From Hevea brasiliensis (lineage: Eukaryota > Streptophyta > Magnoliopsida > Malpighiales > Euphorbiaceae): DNA of 64,000 nt. Numbering within the stretch: the stretch's first letter is position 1; each line of letters starts with the position of its first letter. The position numbers and the translations under genes are program-made. This document shows positions 35,054 through 46,879 of this stretch, piece by piece. Location of the stretch: NCBI RefSeq assembly GCF_030052815.1, contig NC_079496.1, positions 8,687,278-8,751,277 on the forward strand, given 5' to 3'. Below the pieces are notes generated by a model, which worked only from the letters and a program-made list of their open reading frames with translations, was not told the DNA's origin and ran no database searches.

Positions 35054-37159
35054 TGTTAGTAGTATGCCCTAGAGCATATCATTTAGTATGTATCTTATAC
35101 ATATTTTATTAATAAAAAGGCAATTTCACTTTTTCGTTTACATAATATATTTATGTGTAATAGAAAAGGTCCATTGATATTTTATTAGAAATTCTATTCT
35201 TAAGTTGTTAAGAATATGAGTGACAGTATTTCTAGCACAAAGTATCATAAATTGGTTCACAATTGAGGATACTTCACACAGGACATGACTTATCCAGAAA
35301 GATTGTATTCATGTTTATATTCAAGTTATTTATATAAGATATAAATAAGATAGAATGATGAGTCTCATGCCATATAACAAATATGATAGGCACTTATACA
35401 TGATAAGTAAGCCAAACCAGTGACATTTATGATAAGCACATGGAGTTTACTCTTGTCAATGCATTGTCATAAATCATATCAGTGCATATAATCTTTAGAC
35501 CTGAGATAGCACAGTTATCTTGTATATAGGTGGTTTGAGTTTGATACTGCTTTCATACTTGTACTGTGTATGGGTATATGGACATGTGTTGGCTTCTACT
35601 AGTTATATATGAAGGTAGGTGTTGATCAAGATGGAATCTGTTACCCTAAGTAAATAGGGATAAAATTCTATGTTCATTTAGTTATTCTTGATGTTTCAAG
35701 TTCCTGGCCAAGACAGATAGATTTAATCAGAAAAGAGTTTCTGATGAGAAAATCTTTTTAATCAAGAATTGGAATTAAAAAAGAACATAATATTCATAGC
35801 AAATGGAGTTTGACATAAACTATGACTTCAGCTCGAATTGGGATTTTGTAACAGAGAGATTCTAGTGCATGGTAACATATGATAAAAGGATCATTTAAGG
35901 TATTCCTTATTACTGATTGGGTGGCCATGGCATGCTATGCTAGGTGTTAACCATGGTCTATGAGATGCCTAAAATGATTTAGAGAAATCATTTATGATAA
36001 GAAAAAGTTTTGATGATATTAAGAGTTAATATCATATCTCATTACTAATTAGTGATGAGCCTAGTGAGTCACACATATACACAAGTAATCATCAAGTTAA
36101 ATGTGATTTAATTAATTAGTTAAAGAGTTTAATTGATTAATTAAATACGTTTAGTTTGCAATTAGATTGCAAAGTCCCTGGCATGACTTGAAACCAAATC
36201 TAGGTTATTAGATATATATTATAAGTTAAATTTATATTTAAAGAGTTTAAATATGAATTTAATTATGAGAAATTAATTAATAGAGATTAATTAATTAATT
36301 TATATTTGATATAAATTAATTAGAAGAGGAGAAATAATTATTTTGGGTTGAAAACTCAAAATTACAACACAAGGGTAATTTGATCATTTTATAGGGTGAC
36401 ATGTGGCACCATGAGATGGTGACACATGGCACCATATAAGCTTGCCATTTGTCTTCCAATCATGTAAGATGATCAAAGTCAAGATTAAATCTAGCTTTGA
36501 CATTTGGCATAATGTGATCGGGTCAATTAAACTAAGATGCAATCAGAAGATGACATATGGTAAGGGTTTTAAGTGGTGACCTAATTATAAAAGAGAAAGG
36601 ATGAAAGAATAAAACACATTTGATTTTATCAAAGAGGTTCCGTCACCCTTGAAGCTTTCATCCTCTCTTCTTCTTCATCTCTCATCAATTCAAAGAGAAT
36701 TGCCCATATTCTCTTGAATTAAAATTACTAGAAATTGTTTCTAGTATAGTATATACATCTACAACCTCTCTAACGGCAAATCCCTAATTTCTAATTGGTT
36801 GGCAAGGCTTTAGAAGCTGTTCAAGGGGCTGCCATTGGTGATCTTGGTGTGGACAAGCTAGAGGGACAACATCTGAGGCCCTAGGTGCTTCACAAAGGTA
36901 CCAAACACATCTACAGTGCATCAATAGGTTAGTGCACATGTTCTTGAATTAATCTAGGGTTCTAATGAATTAATTTATTAATTCTAAAATCTTAAAATGG
37001 CAAATGTAGATCCTAATACATATTAAAAGAGTTTTAATATGCAATTGAACATTGAAATCAATAGGTAAATAATGAATCTTGCATGATGCATGAGACCTTA
37101 GAAGAAAATTTTTGAATTCAATGTTCTAATCTGATAATTTTCATTCTTCTGCTCCTTCA
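35054..37159 (+). repeat. LTR-like unit, copy 3
   Basis: 2106 bp. The first ~1.7 kb is nearly identical to copy 2. The last ~300 bp carry private variants (GGACAACATCTGAGGCCCTA, CATTCTTCTGC). Confidence 0.85.
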
Positions 37160-40100
37160 ACGGCCCCTACCAAAATGCACGCAATGAGGAGGTGACATTG
37201 GACACTATCTATAGATCCGAACTCCCAAAAATCCCAGTCTGAGGTTCACTAGGTTATATCTTCAGTACCTACGCGTGGACAAATTCAACGCGCTAAGCAT
37301 TTCTACTTAGTGGTGCAATAACACAATAGAAATATAATATACAAATAAATGTAATAATTCATGGTTGTAGTGCTTATAAGGAAAAATAAATAATTAAAAA
37401 ATTATGGATTAGTTGAAGGCTAATTAAAATTTATGATATAGACTCTTTCTAGCATCTTATTGATCGATCCCATAATGATTTTAAATATCATATATTTTTG
37501 TTTTCATTTTATTGATCTTCAGGAGCATTTAATTTATTGGAATCTTTCTTGTTCTTTATTTTAATATTAAATTTCCTTACTTGATTTCAACTTGCATTTA
37601 ATCTCATTAATACTTTTCACTGCCCAAGTAACCTATAACAGATTGATTGGACTGGATAAATGGGTAACTAGCACTGGATACACTTATGCCACGGGCCATC
37701 ATACCGTGGGACATATAATGTCAACCAGGTATATAACAGAATGGCTAAAAAGCCATAATAGCAATCACGCATAAAGCCATATACATCATCATGTAACAGA
37801 ATGGCTAGAAGCCATAATAACATAATGGCATGAAGCTATAAGTAGTACTATAAATCAGAACCCTATTGGCATGCCAATCTATCCAACCCATACAAACACA
37901 TGTAGGCATACATGGGCAATTTATATTAATAAGTATCCACAGGTTATATATTATCATCACATTTCATATTCATGCTTTATAGCATTTTTGGTTTCACTTA
38001 TGTTGGGAACATGGGTCCCAAATACATATTCATCTTATATTCAAGATCATGGAGCTAATGGTATTGAATACCAACTATATTCTAAGTCATTTATGTAATG
38101 TTTCATAATTTTCAAAATTTCAGTCTTGATTTTACTCTCATTTTAGGTCAAGTTACAGTAGTAATCTGATCACACTTTCTTCATTAAAGTTATTCCTTAT
38201 TGTCTTAAGTTTAATTTCCTCTTTGAATCATCTAATTTGGAGTTTTCTAGCTCTAGTTATGGGCAATTTATCATATACTGGTCCAATGACCAATATTGTT
38301 CCAGAATAAGGCAAATTCTGGAACTCAACTTTGTCAAGCTCTTTGGCCTAGTTGCAGCCATAATTTGGCTTAGTATCCTTCATATAAGTTGTTCCTTTGT
38401 GTCTCATGGTTACACAGGTTCAAGAATGACTAAATTTAGAGTTTTGTACAATGAGTCATGCTCATTAAAATGTGTGCTATTCATTTAGTCATTTTCAGGA
38501 TTCCAGAATTACCATTCCAGATTCCAGTCAGTTTTTGGCTATTCTCCCATCATTTTCATGTCAAGGCTTCTTCTTGACATTTGTTCCCCTATGTCTCAGC
38601 TTTCCAACAAAGTAAATTTCACTTCATTTGGAGTTATACACAATAAGTTAGAGTTATATTAGCAATCCTGATTCACAGGCACAGTACCCTGTGATTTCTA
38701 GATTTTCAGTATTCAGGTCAATTTTTGCATTCCACATTTGAGTATCTTACACTTAGAATTTGTGTAAAGTCTCTAAATCAAAGTTGTTGCCCAATGTCTT
38801 AGGTTTCCAGAACAATTTGGATCATCTCAATTGGACTTATATGTTGTAAGTTATGTTAATTTTAGTACACGAGTATCATAGTACATTCTACTGGAATCTT
38901 AGGCAATTCCAGATGCAAAAATTTCAACTTGCCCTAGCAATTTGGTTAAGTTGCCCTAAAATTTTGGTTCAGTTCAAATCATCAAAGTTGTAGGTATGGA
39001 TTTCATCTTTAATTTGGCACTAATTTCACAACAATTGGAGTTGTGAAACTCAAGTTATGGTCAATTGAATACTCTGAACACAAACTGTCCAAAATCAGTC
39101 TCATTGCACAACCTTACATACCTTCAATTGTTTTGTCATCTCATCAACATATATCAACAAACACATGCCAAATAGTCTTCATTTAGGCTTAAATACATCA
39201 ATTAAATCATAAGAATTCAAATCCCTAAATTCAGAAACCCTAACTCAATTTGCTAAAACTTCAGAATCCAAAAGATTTGATAGCACTAACCTTGTTTCCT
39301 AGGTTCAATCAACCACAATTCACCCTACCAATCAACCAAAGCTTGAATCCCTTCTTGGTTCCCCTTTCAGTCGAATTTCTTGCCGCCCAAATACTCCAAA
39401 TTCCTTTCTTTTTTTGCTTGCATTCTTCAAATTGATGCTCAAGGTCAGTTTTTCTCTCAATTTCAATTAGAGTTTGTAAGGAAATTTAGGGTTGTTAAAG
39501 CTTATCTTAAGCTCTAATAGAGAAATGAAAGAGAGAGATGAGAGAGATGTTTGGTCAGTTGGTTTGATAGAAATGAAGATGAGTTTTCTGATTTTTCTTT
39601 CCTTTTAATGATATTTACATTATTTTAATATATAATGGCAAAGTTGTAAATTATGGGTAATGGCAAACTTGTAATTTAGTTAAACTTTGTAATCATTTCA
39701 TTTGACTAATTAAATAATCATATTTAATTTTTATAATCTCTATTAATTAAATTAATTTGGCTTTATTAATTTAATAAATTTCATTTTTTTGTCAAAGTGG
39801 AACCTTTAAATTTCATTGATCAAATTTTACTCTTACCGGATTTTCGGTTTATCTTTTTTCTTAATACCCAATAAGTCTTTCATTTTATTTTTCCCTTAGC
39901 TTTTCATTTACTTATTTGAACTTATTTTTTTGTGTTTTCTTGACTTATTTATGCACAAGATCAATGGAATAACTACCAGACCCGTAGTCACTCATCGCTA
40001 TAGGTTTGTACTCATTTAATCCATTTGCACTTCACTTCTTTTATTTTTCTTTAATTTTACTTGAGGATGTCACAAAAGTAATCAAAAGAACTGACCAATT

Positions 40101-40696
40101 AACAAACCCAAATTATAAAAACTAACTAATATATTTTTTTTAAAATATAGAGACGAACTAATTAGTTTTATTAAAATAGATGTGCTAAATAGTAGTTTAA
40201 ATGGCATTAAAATTCATTGAATAAAAAAAAATTGATTTAATGATTCAACAATTTAATGGATTAATAGGTGAACTAAATATTATATTTTTTAAAATAGAGA
40301 GACTAAATAACTAATTTAATTAAAATGCAAGAGCTAAATGATAATTTCTTTGTTTTTTAAAAGGAATTATATTATTGACTGCATAATAATAATCAGCATT
40401 TATTCAAGGTATATTATTTCTTATATTTGGGGCCAAGAATTAAATAATTTAATGAAAGAAAAATACCACTAAAATATATAGATATATATGAATTAGAGAT
40501 CGAATATCTCATTTCAGATCCCTTAATAAAAGCTAGATATGCTCTCCATCTATGAAGACCTGTGTTGCTCATTACCCACAGTATTAGAGAAGTCATCAAA
40601 TCCATTTGGTCATAATTTGCTGCGTAGGAGTCTTGATTTCTAATGCCATATGGACAATAACAAGCAAAAATTAAGTCTTATGTAGTCACAATATGG

Positions 40697-40708
40697 CTTA
40701 TATATACC
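40697..40708 (+). promoter_or_regulatory. Candidate TATA box of the SPH gene at 40793
   Basis: CTTATATATACC, about 85-95 bp before the ATG. A second candidate (GATTATAAATATT) is at 40711-40723. Confidence 0.5.
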
Positions 40709-40792
40709 AAGATTATAAATATTCATAGGAACAAATTCTCCTACAGACATTAATCTTATCAAAATCCATACACAGATCTCATATAAGTAGCC

Positions 40793-41272
40793 ATGAATCT
40801 CTTCAACAAAGGTGCCAGCTTCTTGTTCCTCATCTTATTCTTGATTATCATCTTATCGCTAGAGCATGCACCCACAACTTCTGCAAGACTCCAAGCATTA
40901 TCTGTGCAAGAAAAATTCTATTTCTTTCCAATCGGCACGAAGGTCCAAATCTACAACAATGCAGGGGAGGGTGAAAACGTGACTGTCCATTGTAAATCAA
41001 AAGACAATGATTTAGGGACGAATGTGCTGCAAGCCGACCAGTCCTTCCAATGGAAGTTTCTTGTTAACTTCGTCGAAACTACCCTTTTCTTCTACAGCTT
41101 TACATGGAGAAGGAACACAGGCGTTTATGACACCTATACAGCGAAGAGAGACTTGAAAAAAAGGTGCCCAACAAAATGCATCTGGAAAGTTTTTCAGAAT
41201 GGTGTTCATGGCTTCCGAGAAAGGACTGGAAAGGAAGATCTCTATTTCAGGTGGAATAAAACCTATGTTTAA
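40793..41272 (+). CDS. S-protein homologue (SPH), divergent, lacks one family cysteine
   Basis: 159 residues, single exon. Signal peptide or anchor about residues 8-30 (long hydrophobic FLFLILFLIIIL). Family blocks: VTVHCKSKDNDLG (63-75), FQWKFLVNF (85-93), ETTLFFYSFTW (95-105), RCPTKCIWKV (124-133). Cysteines are only at 67, 125 and 129. Tyr101 stands where the paralogues here have Cys (FYC, YLC, FFC), so a disulphide of the fold may be absent. It is longer than its paralogues at the N-terminus and has an unusual insertion before VQIYNN. It is the only member of the cluster on the plus strand. Secretion is likely; function is unknown. Confidence 0.87.
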   Translation: MNLFNKGASFLFLILFLIIILSLEHAPTTSARLQALSVQEKFYFFPIGTKVQIYNNAGEGENVTVHCKSKDNDLGTNVLQADQSFQWKFLVNFVETTLFFYSFTWRRNTGVYDTYTAKRDLKKRCPTKCIWKVFQNGVHGFRERTGKEDLYFRWNKTYV

Positions 41273-41933
41273 ATTACTAATTATGTCTAAAATTAGTAAA
41301 TGACCTAATTATCGATCATGTGGAGTGGAAAACTTTAATATAATATGGACATTATATTATAACATTTTCTTGCAAGTTGATTATGGAATCTTCAATTTAA
41401 ATATATGAGTTTCATATTTTTTTAATTTTTAATAATTATTGATTTATTTTTATGGACCCATTTGAAAAATATTTAGATAACTAAATCCATTTTTGAGTGC
41501 TAAATATTTCAAGATTTGCCAATTGTTTTTTTATGTTTTCAATTCACGAAATTTTTTATTCAAAGACATTAAATTTTTTTTTAATAATATAAAATAAAAA
41601 ATAAAGAGAAATTTATTAGCAACAGTTCAAAAGACATTAAAAAAATTACAAAGTTGAATATGTAAAAATACAAAAAAAAAAAAATTTAGAAATTCATGAT
41701 TTTTAAACCTCAATAATTTCCACAATTGAAAAGGCTATGTAACTTTTTCTTAAGTATATTTTTTAAATTGTCGCTAATGTCAAATTTCTATTTTTAATTA
41801 TAATTTAAATATTTTTTTATAGAATAAAGTTGAGGAGAGACATATATCACTAACCTCATTGAAAAATTTGAGTGGATTTTACAAATTGCTAACTAAGAGA
41901 GAAGGTTAGTAAGACGTGAACTCTAAGTTTAAT
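41273..41933. other. AT-rich stretch between SPH genes
   Basis: Shared 3' region of two convergent SPH genes. A- and T-runs only, no gene seen. Confidence 0.55.
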
Positions 41934-42185
41934 GGGAGTGCTTGGTAATTTAAATCATTAAAGAAGTTATAATACTGTATACATGAGTTATGATGGACCG
42001 ATATACAGTCACATTATGGGAGTGCTAGCTAATTTAAATCATTAAAGAAGTTATAATACTGTATGCATTAGTTATGCTAGACCGATTTGCAGACACGTTA
42101 TGGGAGTGCTGGGTAATTTAAATCATTAAAGAAGTTATAATACTGTATGCATTAGTTATGATGAACCGATATACAGTCACATTAT
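41934..42185. repeat. Three tandem copies of an 84-bp unit
   Basis: Copies begin GGGAGTGCT at 41934, 42018 and 42102, each followed by AATTTAAATCATTAAAGAAG and a GACCGAT..ACAG segment with a few substitutions. The last copy contains the stop codon region of the SPH gene at 42177-42623. Confidence 0.95.
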
Positions 42186-42623
42186 TATGAAAAAAACAAA
42201 CCATATTTTAAAGATTTTCACTGGTTTTATTAGATTGGTGTAAGAACACAAATCAAAGATGGTTCCACCAGTATCCGGACCCATCAAACAAGGGCAATTA
42301 GATTTGACAAGCCACAAACAACCATGGCGGCATTTATCAGAATCCCTGTTAAATATGTAAATATAAAACCAATGGAACCCTCCTGCCCATGCCATGCTAC
42401 AATAGAATCGTGTAGTGCCCCAAAAGTTTGGCCGAAACTTGAACTCAAAAAATTCCTGGAAATGGACGAGTTGGAAACCAAGGTCATCGTCTTGGGAGCT
42501 ACAGTGCAGAGTAAGATCCAATCCTCCTTCCAATCCATTAGTCGCACGAACTCGAGTTTTGTGATTAGAAATACCAGCAAGAGCACATGACGGCGTCGTT
42601 GCGAGCATCAAAACCAGCAGCAT
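42177..42623 (-). CDS. S-protein homologue (SPH) with altered N- and C-terminus
   Basis: 148 residues from the first in-frame Met. Family blocks: LTLHCSSQDDDLG (37-49), FEFKFRPNFWGTTRFYC (59-75), FHWFYIY (83-89), DKCRHGCLWLV (96-106), CPCLMG (110-115), FDLC (123-126). The given start leaves a short signal peptide (MLLVLMLATTPSCALA). An upstream ATG at 42657 (MNISFYKQFF) is out of frame by one base across a nine-T run. With eight T the reading would join into a full-length signal peptide. The C-terminus runs about 20 residues past the usual end, through TNLIKPVKIFKI into a hydrophobic tail in the tandem repeat. The core appears intact. Confidence 0.85.
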   Translation of the reverse strand: MLLVLMLATTPSCALAGISNHKTRVRATNGLEGGLDLTLHCSSQDDDLGFQLVHFQEFFEFKFRPNFWGTTRFYCSMAWAGGFHWFYIYIFNRDSDKCRHGCLWLVKSNCPCLMGPDTGGTIFDLCSYTNLIKPVKIFKIWFVFFIIM

Positions 42624-42693
42624 TAAAAAAAAATTGTTTATAGAAAGAAATATTCATGTTTAGAGTAATGGACAATGAATTTCAAATGAAAGC

Positions 42694-42703
42694 TTAATAT
42701 ATA
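42694..42703 (-). promoter_or_regulatory. Candidate TATA box of the SPH gene at 42177-42623
   Basis: GTATATATTA on the minus strand, about 37-48 bp before the out-of-frame upstream ATG and 71-80 bp before the annotated start. Confidence 0.45.
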
Positions 42704-42709
42704 CTTGCA

Positions 42710-44990
42710 CGGCTACATTAATCCATTCATAAAAAGGTATTGCAATAAAATTTGTCTCCATGTCTGCAGATTTTGCAATAAAAAAGGAAGCATTATTTCC
42801 ATATAAAGTTTATGAATTTTATTTAAAAAATTTTCACGCTTGATCTGTTTAAAACTTTAAAAATTCATTTAAAATTAATTGTACTACTTAAATCAGACTT
42901 ATATTTAGATTAAAAAAAAAATCAGACTTACGTTTATATCACAGTACTCCTAAGAGAAATTAAGCCTTATTCTTATTTATGGCTCTAGAGTTTTTTTAGA
43001 TTTTATTTCATTGTATAGTTGGATGAAAGAATAATTTATTTGGGGTTTGATTATGTTAAAGTCCTCCTATAAATGGCAACTTCTTACTTGAATTTCTACT
43101 TGACCAATCCTTCGTGGGTAGACTATCAAAAATTATTTATAATTGAAAAATCAAATTAAGTCATTCTAATTTAGTTTTTGTTAATATCATTTGATTTTGA
43201 ATATGGGTAATTTGCCCCTCATAAAGTTTTAGTCACTCTTTTTTCCTTGAGTTAACTTTTGGAGGTAAATTAAACCTAACTCATTTTCTTAAAATAGTAT
43301 GAGAGCATCTCCAATTAATAGATCTCTCATAAGTATTTCACACTTTAAATATTTAATTCTTGACGTGAGTAGGAATGTTAATATCCTACATTAGTTTAGG
43401 ATAGGAGTAATGTGTGGTTTTAAACACTCCTTCCCTTTGAGTTAATTTTTGAAAGTGAATTAAACCCGACCCAATTTGCTAAGATAGTGTCAAAGCCTCT
43501 ACATTAATGGTATTAGGCACCATAAATTAAATATTTTAATATTTTATTTTTATAGGTTATATAAAATTTTAATAATTATTATTTTTTGGACAAAAGAAAT
43601 TTCTATAGTTATATAATAATTATTTTAATATTTTATTTTTTAAAATTTCGATTAAATAAATTTATCATTTATTTTATAGGAGATTTAGCTATCAATTATG
43701 AGTTAAAGTTAAAATTTTATTTTTATTTAATTATTACTATTGTATAATAGTTAACAATATATTATTTATCAACGATTCACTAGCCTAATTGTTAATGATA
43801 AGATAGGATTGGAAAAAATTTCAGGTTCGAGCCTAGAGGTTTTAAATGTATCATTTAACTCTAGATCTTATAGCTAGCTATTTAACTCTTATAATTTTTT
43901 AAATTATTACAAAGATTTAAAAAATTATTATTGTAATTGATTAATAGTTAAGATACACTTTTTGATGGTTAAAAAAAATAATAATAATAATAACAATGTA
44001 TTATTTATTTTATAAAATTTAGTGCCCTTAATTGTGTGGTGTGCATATAGCACCAAAAAATTGTTCCTAGGTCAAAGTAACCATGAGAGTCCATCAACTG
44101 GCCTTACATAATTAATCGCTTTCCTGACCTTAATCATTACCTTTTTTTTTTTTTTTTGACAGCAGATCAAATCAAATCTACTAAATATGCATGTGATGTG
44201 ATATGTCAATTTACTTTAATTAATGACTGTTTGGTGCTGCTGAGCATGAAATTATCGAAATCTTTTATCATCTATTTTCCATTTTCACACAGCAAGGTAT
44301 GGGCGAACTCTCCATTGTCATTTCCACTCTCTTAGTGGGAAGTGGCAATAAGCAAAGAATGATGAGTCCAGATGAGGAGATGGGTCAGTGATAAGATCAT
44401 GGCAGCCATATAAGGGAAACACTGTTAATGGAACAGTGCAAAGATATAACAAAGCTTTTGCTTCCTATCCGTTGATGAAACACCTTTATAAAGGACTTCT
44501 CCTTCTCATATTTGTTGCTTTGTTAAGGGAAAAAGACAGTTGATGTTGTGCTAGGGTATGATTTGTCCCAATCTATCAGCGTTACGTCATTGTTGAAATG
44601 TCTTTCTCTATTGGGCATTGGTTCTTCAGAACAATTTTTTTCCCCTTACCAATTATATTTATCGCTTTTGCTTGTGCATCCAAATACCCAGGCAGGAATC
44701 TTGACACCTGGTTGATGAATATCATTGTCAATGGTGATTGAAAGATGACTCAAATCAACCACCACTCTCCTTTGTTAAGCCTTGTCTGCCCACATGAGAA
44801 GCAACTTGAATAAACTCAACTAATATACATAATTCTATCCACCATGTTATACTTATTTATGTTGTCCCATATCTATCATATTAGAATGCTAAATATAAAA
44901 ATTTAGATAAAGTTAGTTTTTTGAAATTGAGTTAGGTTGATTTATTTTTTTTTTAGAGTCGATATTTATCTCGATATTGAGTTATTGCAG
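42710..44990. other. Intergenic stretch, no gene recognised
   Basis: AT-rich. It contains two similar segments (about 43230-43320 and 43420-43510) with the phrases TTGAGTTAA, GTGAATTAAACC and CTCATTTTCTTAA-like text, indicating an old duplication. (AAT)n occurs near 43978-43995 and a T17 run near 44142-44158. The part 44200-44830 is of higher complexity but has no ORF of note. Confidence 0.5.
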
Positions 44991-45800
44991 ATGTTTAGGA
45001 CTACAAATTTCACGCTCTAAATATTCATGTTTTGTTATTTTTTGTAGCTTAAATTTTGAATATGTTTTTCATGGATTCGAATTGTAATCCGACACGAAAG
45101 TTTCGCGTTGTGACCCGATTGGGATAAAAAGTGAAATCTATAATGATAGTGGAGGGCACGGGCCGATAAGACTAGGCCCGAAGCACACAACTGATCTCCT
45201 TGGGGGTGCGAGGGCAACGCTCCGTGGTAAGGACCAGTATAAATATCGTAATATTCTACATTTTGCGATAAATTGTGAGATATTCGGAAAATACATTGAG
45301 GTTAGGATTTGAGAGTTCTGAGTGATTGTATCTTGCTCCTTTCATTATAGTATAACTTTTTCTCTTGTCTTGTCCGTGGACATAGACCTTACGGTTGAAC
45401 CATGTTAAATCATGTGTTATTCTTCTTCTTTTTTTATACTGTATGATTGTGAGATTTGTGTGTGTGCCTTAAATTTGCGTGCCTGTTATGACATGTCCTA
45501 ATGTGAGGGTATTCGTAGGTATTTCAGTCGATGTTCAGTGTTGTAAATTTTACACTCCAAAACCAACCCTCATCTTGTCATTGGGTCGCTTACAGATGTT
45601 CAGTCCTATGAATTTTATGCTCCAAATGTTCATGTTTGGGTGTGAGCTAAGGTGTTTGCATATGTCCCTATAGATGTTCAGACCTGCGAATTTCTTACTC
45701 AAAAATTCGTTCCTGGGTGTGAAGAAATGTATTATCTCATATTGACCAAATTTCATGCCCCAAACATTCATACTTGAGTGTGAGGAGTGTATCATCCCAC
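44986..45800 (+). repeat. Dispersed short repeats with the motif AGATGTTCAG
   Basis: Segments of 60-80 bp built as GATGTTCAG, then TGAATTTTATGCTCC or variants, then TTCATG and GGGTGTGAG recur at about 44986, 45531, 45595, 45673 and (partly) 45745. Between them lies a stretch (45340-45470) with TTGTCCGTGGACATAG, a phrase common in plant copia LTRs. It is probably a decayed transposon; no coding region is left. Confidence 0.5.
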
Positions 45801-46879
45801 ACCAATCATGTATAAAATAAAAGTGCTAAATATAAAAATTTGAGCAATTCTTTCCCCTAAAATAACTTTTGGAGGCAAGTTAAACTCTACTCAAAATTTA
45901 TCAATTTCAATATCTTGTTTTTATTTTTTAAAAAATTAAATGGTGTAATAATAAATTCATCTTTCTAATTTAATGAAAAACAGAATATTTACGAGATTTG
46001 TAAGAAGAAAAGAATATTACCTTGGAGTATAAATCCTAAAATTTGAATTTTGATTAACACTCGCCAAATGCTTTATAATAATGAAGTTAAAAATTGTCAT
46101 CGACAAATAATATGGACTCAAGAAAAGAGTTATGAGAATGAGAAAATTTAAAACCCTAAATAAGGAGCAAGGCAAGTCGGTGATGCTTAGCCAAACACAT
46201 AAAGTTAAAGCAAGTGATCTACAGGTCCAACTTCATCTGCAGAAGTTGCCGATCGAAGCTTTCAACAATTACCTGAGAGCGACAGATCGATGTGGGTGCC
46301 TGTACATGTGGGATCAACCCTTATCCAAATAATAAGGACGGTGCCTATCATGCTTCATATAATTATTGTTCTTTTTTCCACAACCTTCTCCTTATTTTTC
46401 AACATAATATTCATTATATAATGTACTTTCTTTTTTTCCCTTGTAAGGTGAAGTTTGGAAGCAGCAAATACATGTTTTATTTTTATTTTTATTTTTATTT
46501 TTTTACTTCCAATCAACACCATATATATAGGAATCTAGCACTAGTACAAGAACGCGTGGTGTTCCTAAGAAATATTTATAAGATGTGCATTCAGGGAACA
46601 TTAGGATGTGACCAAAATATTAGACATAGATGGCAAGTGGCAATAGTAAATAGGCCAGATACCTGCAAAAATCAGTCAATCTATTTGAATTCGAGCTCAA
46701 TTAATTTTATAATATTTGAATTTGTCCAAATCTAATTAAATTTATTATAAATTACCTGAACCCTCAAAATCAATTATTATTAAACAAAAAGTACCAATCC
46801 GTTTAAATTGATATATTTTAATTAATAATTTATAAAATATATATTTTTATATTAATAATTTATATTTTAAAAACTTTAT
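45801..46879. other. Intergenic stretch with a TTTTA microsatellite
   Basis: No recognised gene. TTTTA pentamers recur at about 46476-46503. ORFs at 46132-46332 and 46292-46735 show no domain. Confidence 0.5.

Larger units (their letters stand above)
30863..37159 (+). repeat. Three tandem copies of a 2.1 kb LTR-like unit
   Basis: Each unit starts TGTTAGTAGTATGCC and ends CTGCTCCTTCA. The dinucleotide AT separates consecutive units. The block is flanked by GCGGC (30858-30862) and ACGGC (37160-37164), a one-mismatch 5-bp duplication, or a perfect 4-bp CGGC if one more A is counted in. Units have a TATA-like AATTATAAAAG about 460 bp before their end and no coding domain, so they look like LTRs without an internal region. 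Confidence 0.85.
30451..40074 (+). mobile_element. Solo LTR, probably Tekay-type gypsy, interrupted
   Basis: Starts TGTAACACCCCTTACCCG and ends GAGGATGTCACA. The flanks are a perfect duplication AAAGT (30446-30450 and 40075-40079). Removing the inner block 30863-37159 leaves 412 + 2915 = 3327 bp. The TGTAACACCCC opening is common in plant chromovirus (Tekay/Del) LTRs, so the clade is an inference. No pol or gag domain occurs. Small ORFs at 37592-38488 and 39250-39435 show no domain. Short repeats ACAGAATGGCTA...AGCCATAATA recur at about 37736 and 37797. Confidence 0.82.
29838..40351. mobile_element. Foldback (MULE/MITE-like) element split by a solo LTR
   Basis: The left arm (29838-30110) and right arm (40080-40351) are imperfect inverted repeats of about 250 bp, built of motifs like ATTTAGT, CTAATTAGTT and TATTTTAAAAAA. 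The purine-rich centre (30320-30440, GAGAGATAATGAGGGGGAG) lies left of the break. Removing 30451-40079 gives about 885 bp, matching a complete relative at 59382-60254 (about 873 bp) with the same arms and purine-rich centre. No transposase. Exact ends and target duplication are uncertain because the flanks are T-rich. Confidence 0.75.

Noticed and set aside
30451..37159. Reading the triple repeat as a complete LTR retrotransposon with internal coding region
   Set aside because: The repeated unit makes up the whole block apart from AT dinucleotides. No gag or pol domain is present.
46132..46735. Two overlapping ORFs as a gene
   Set aside because: No domain, no plausible splice structure and low-complexity stretches.
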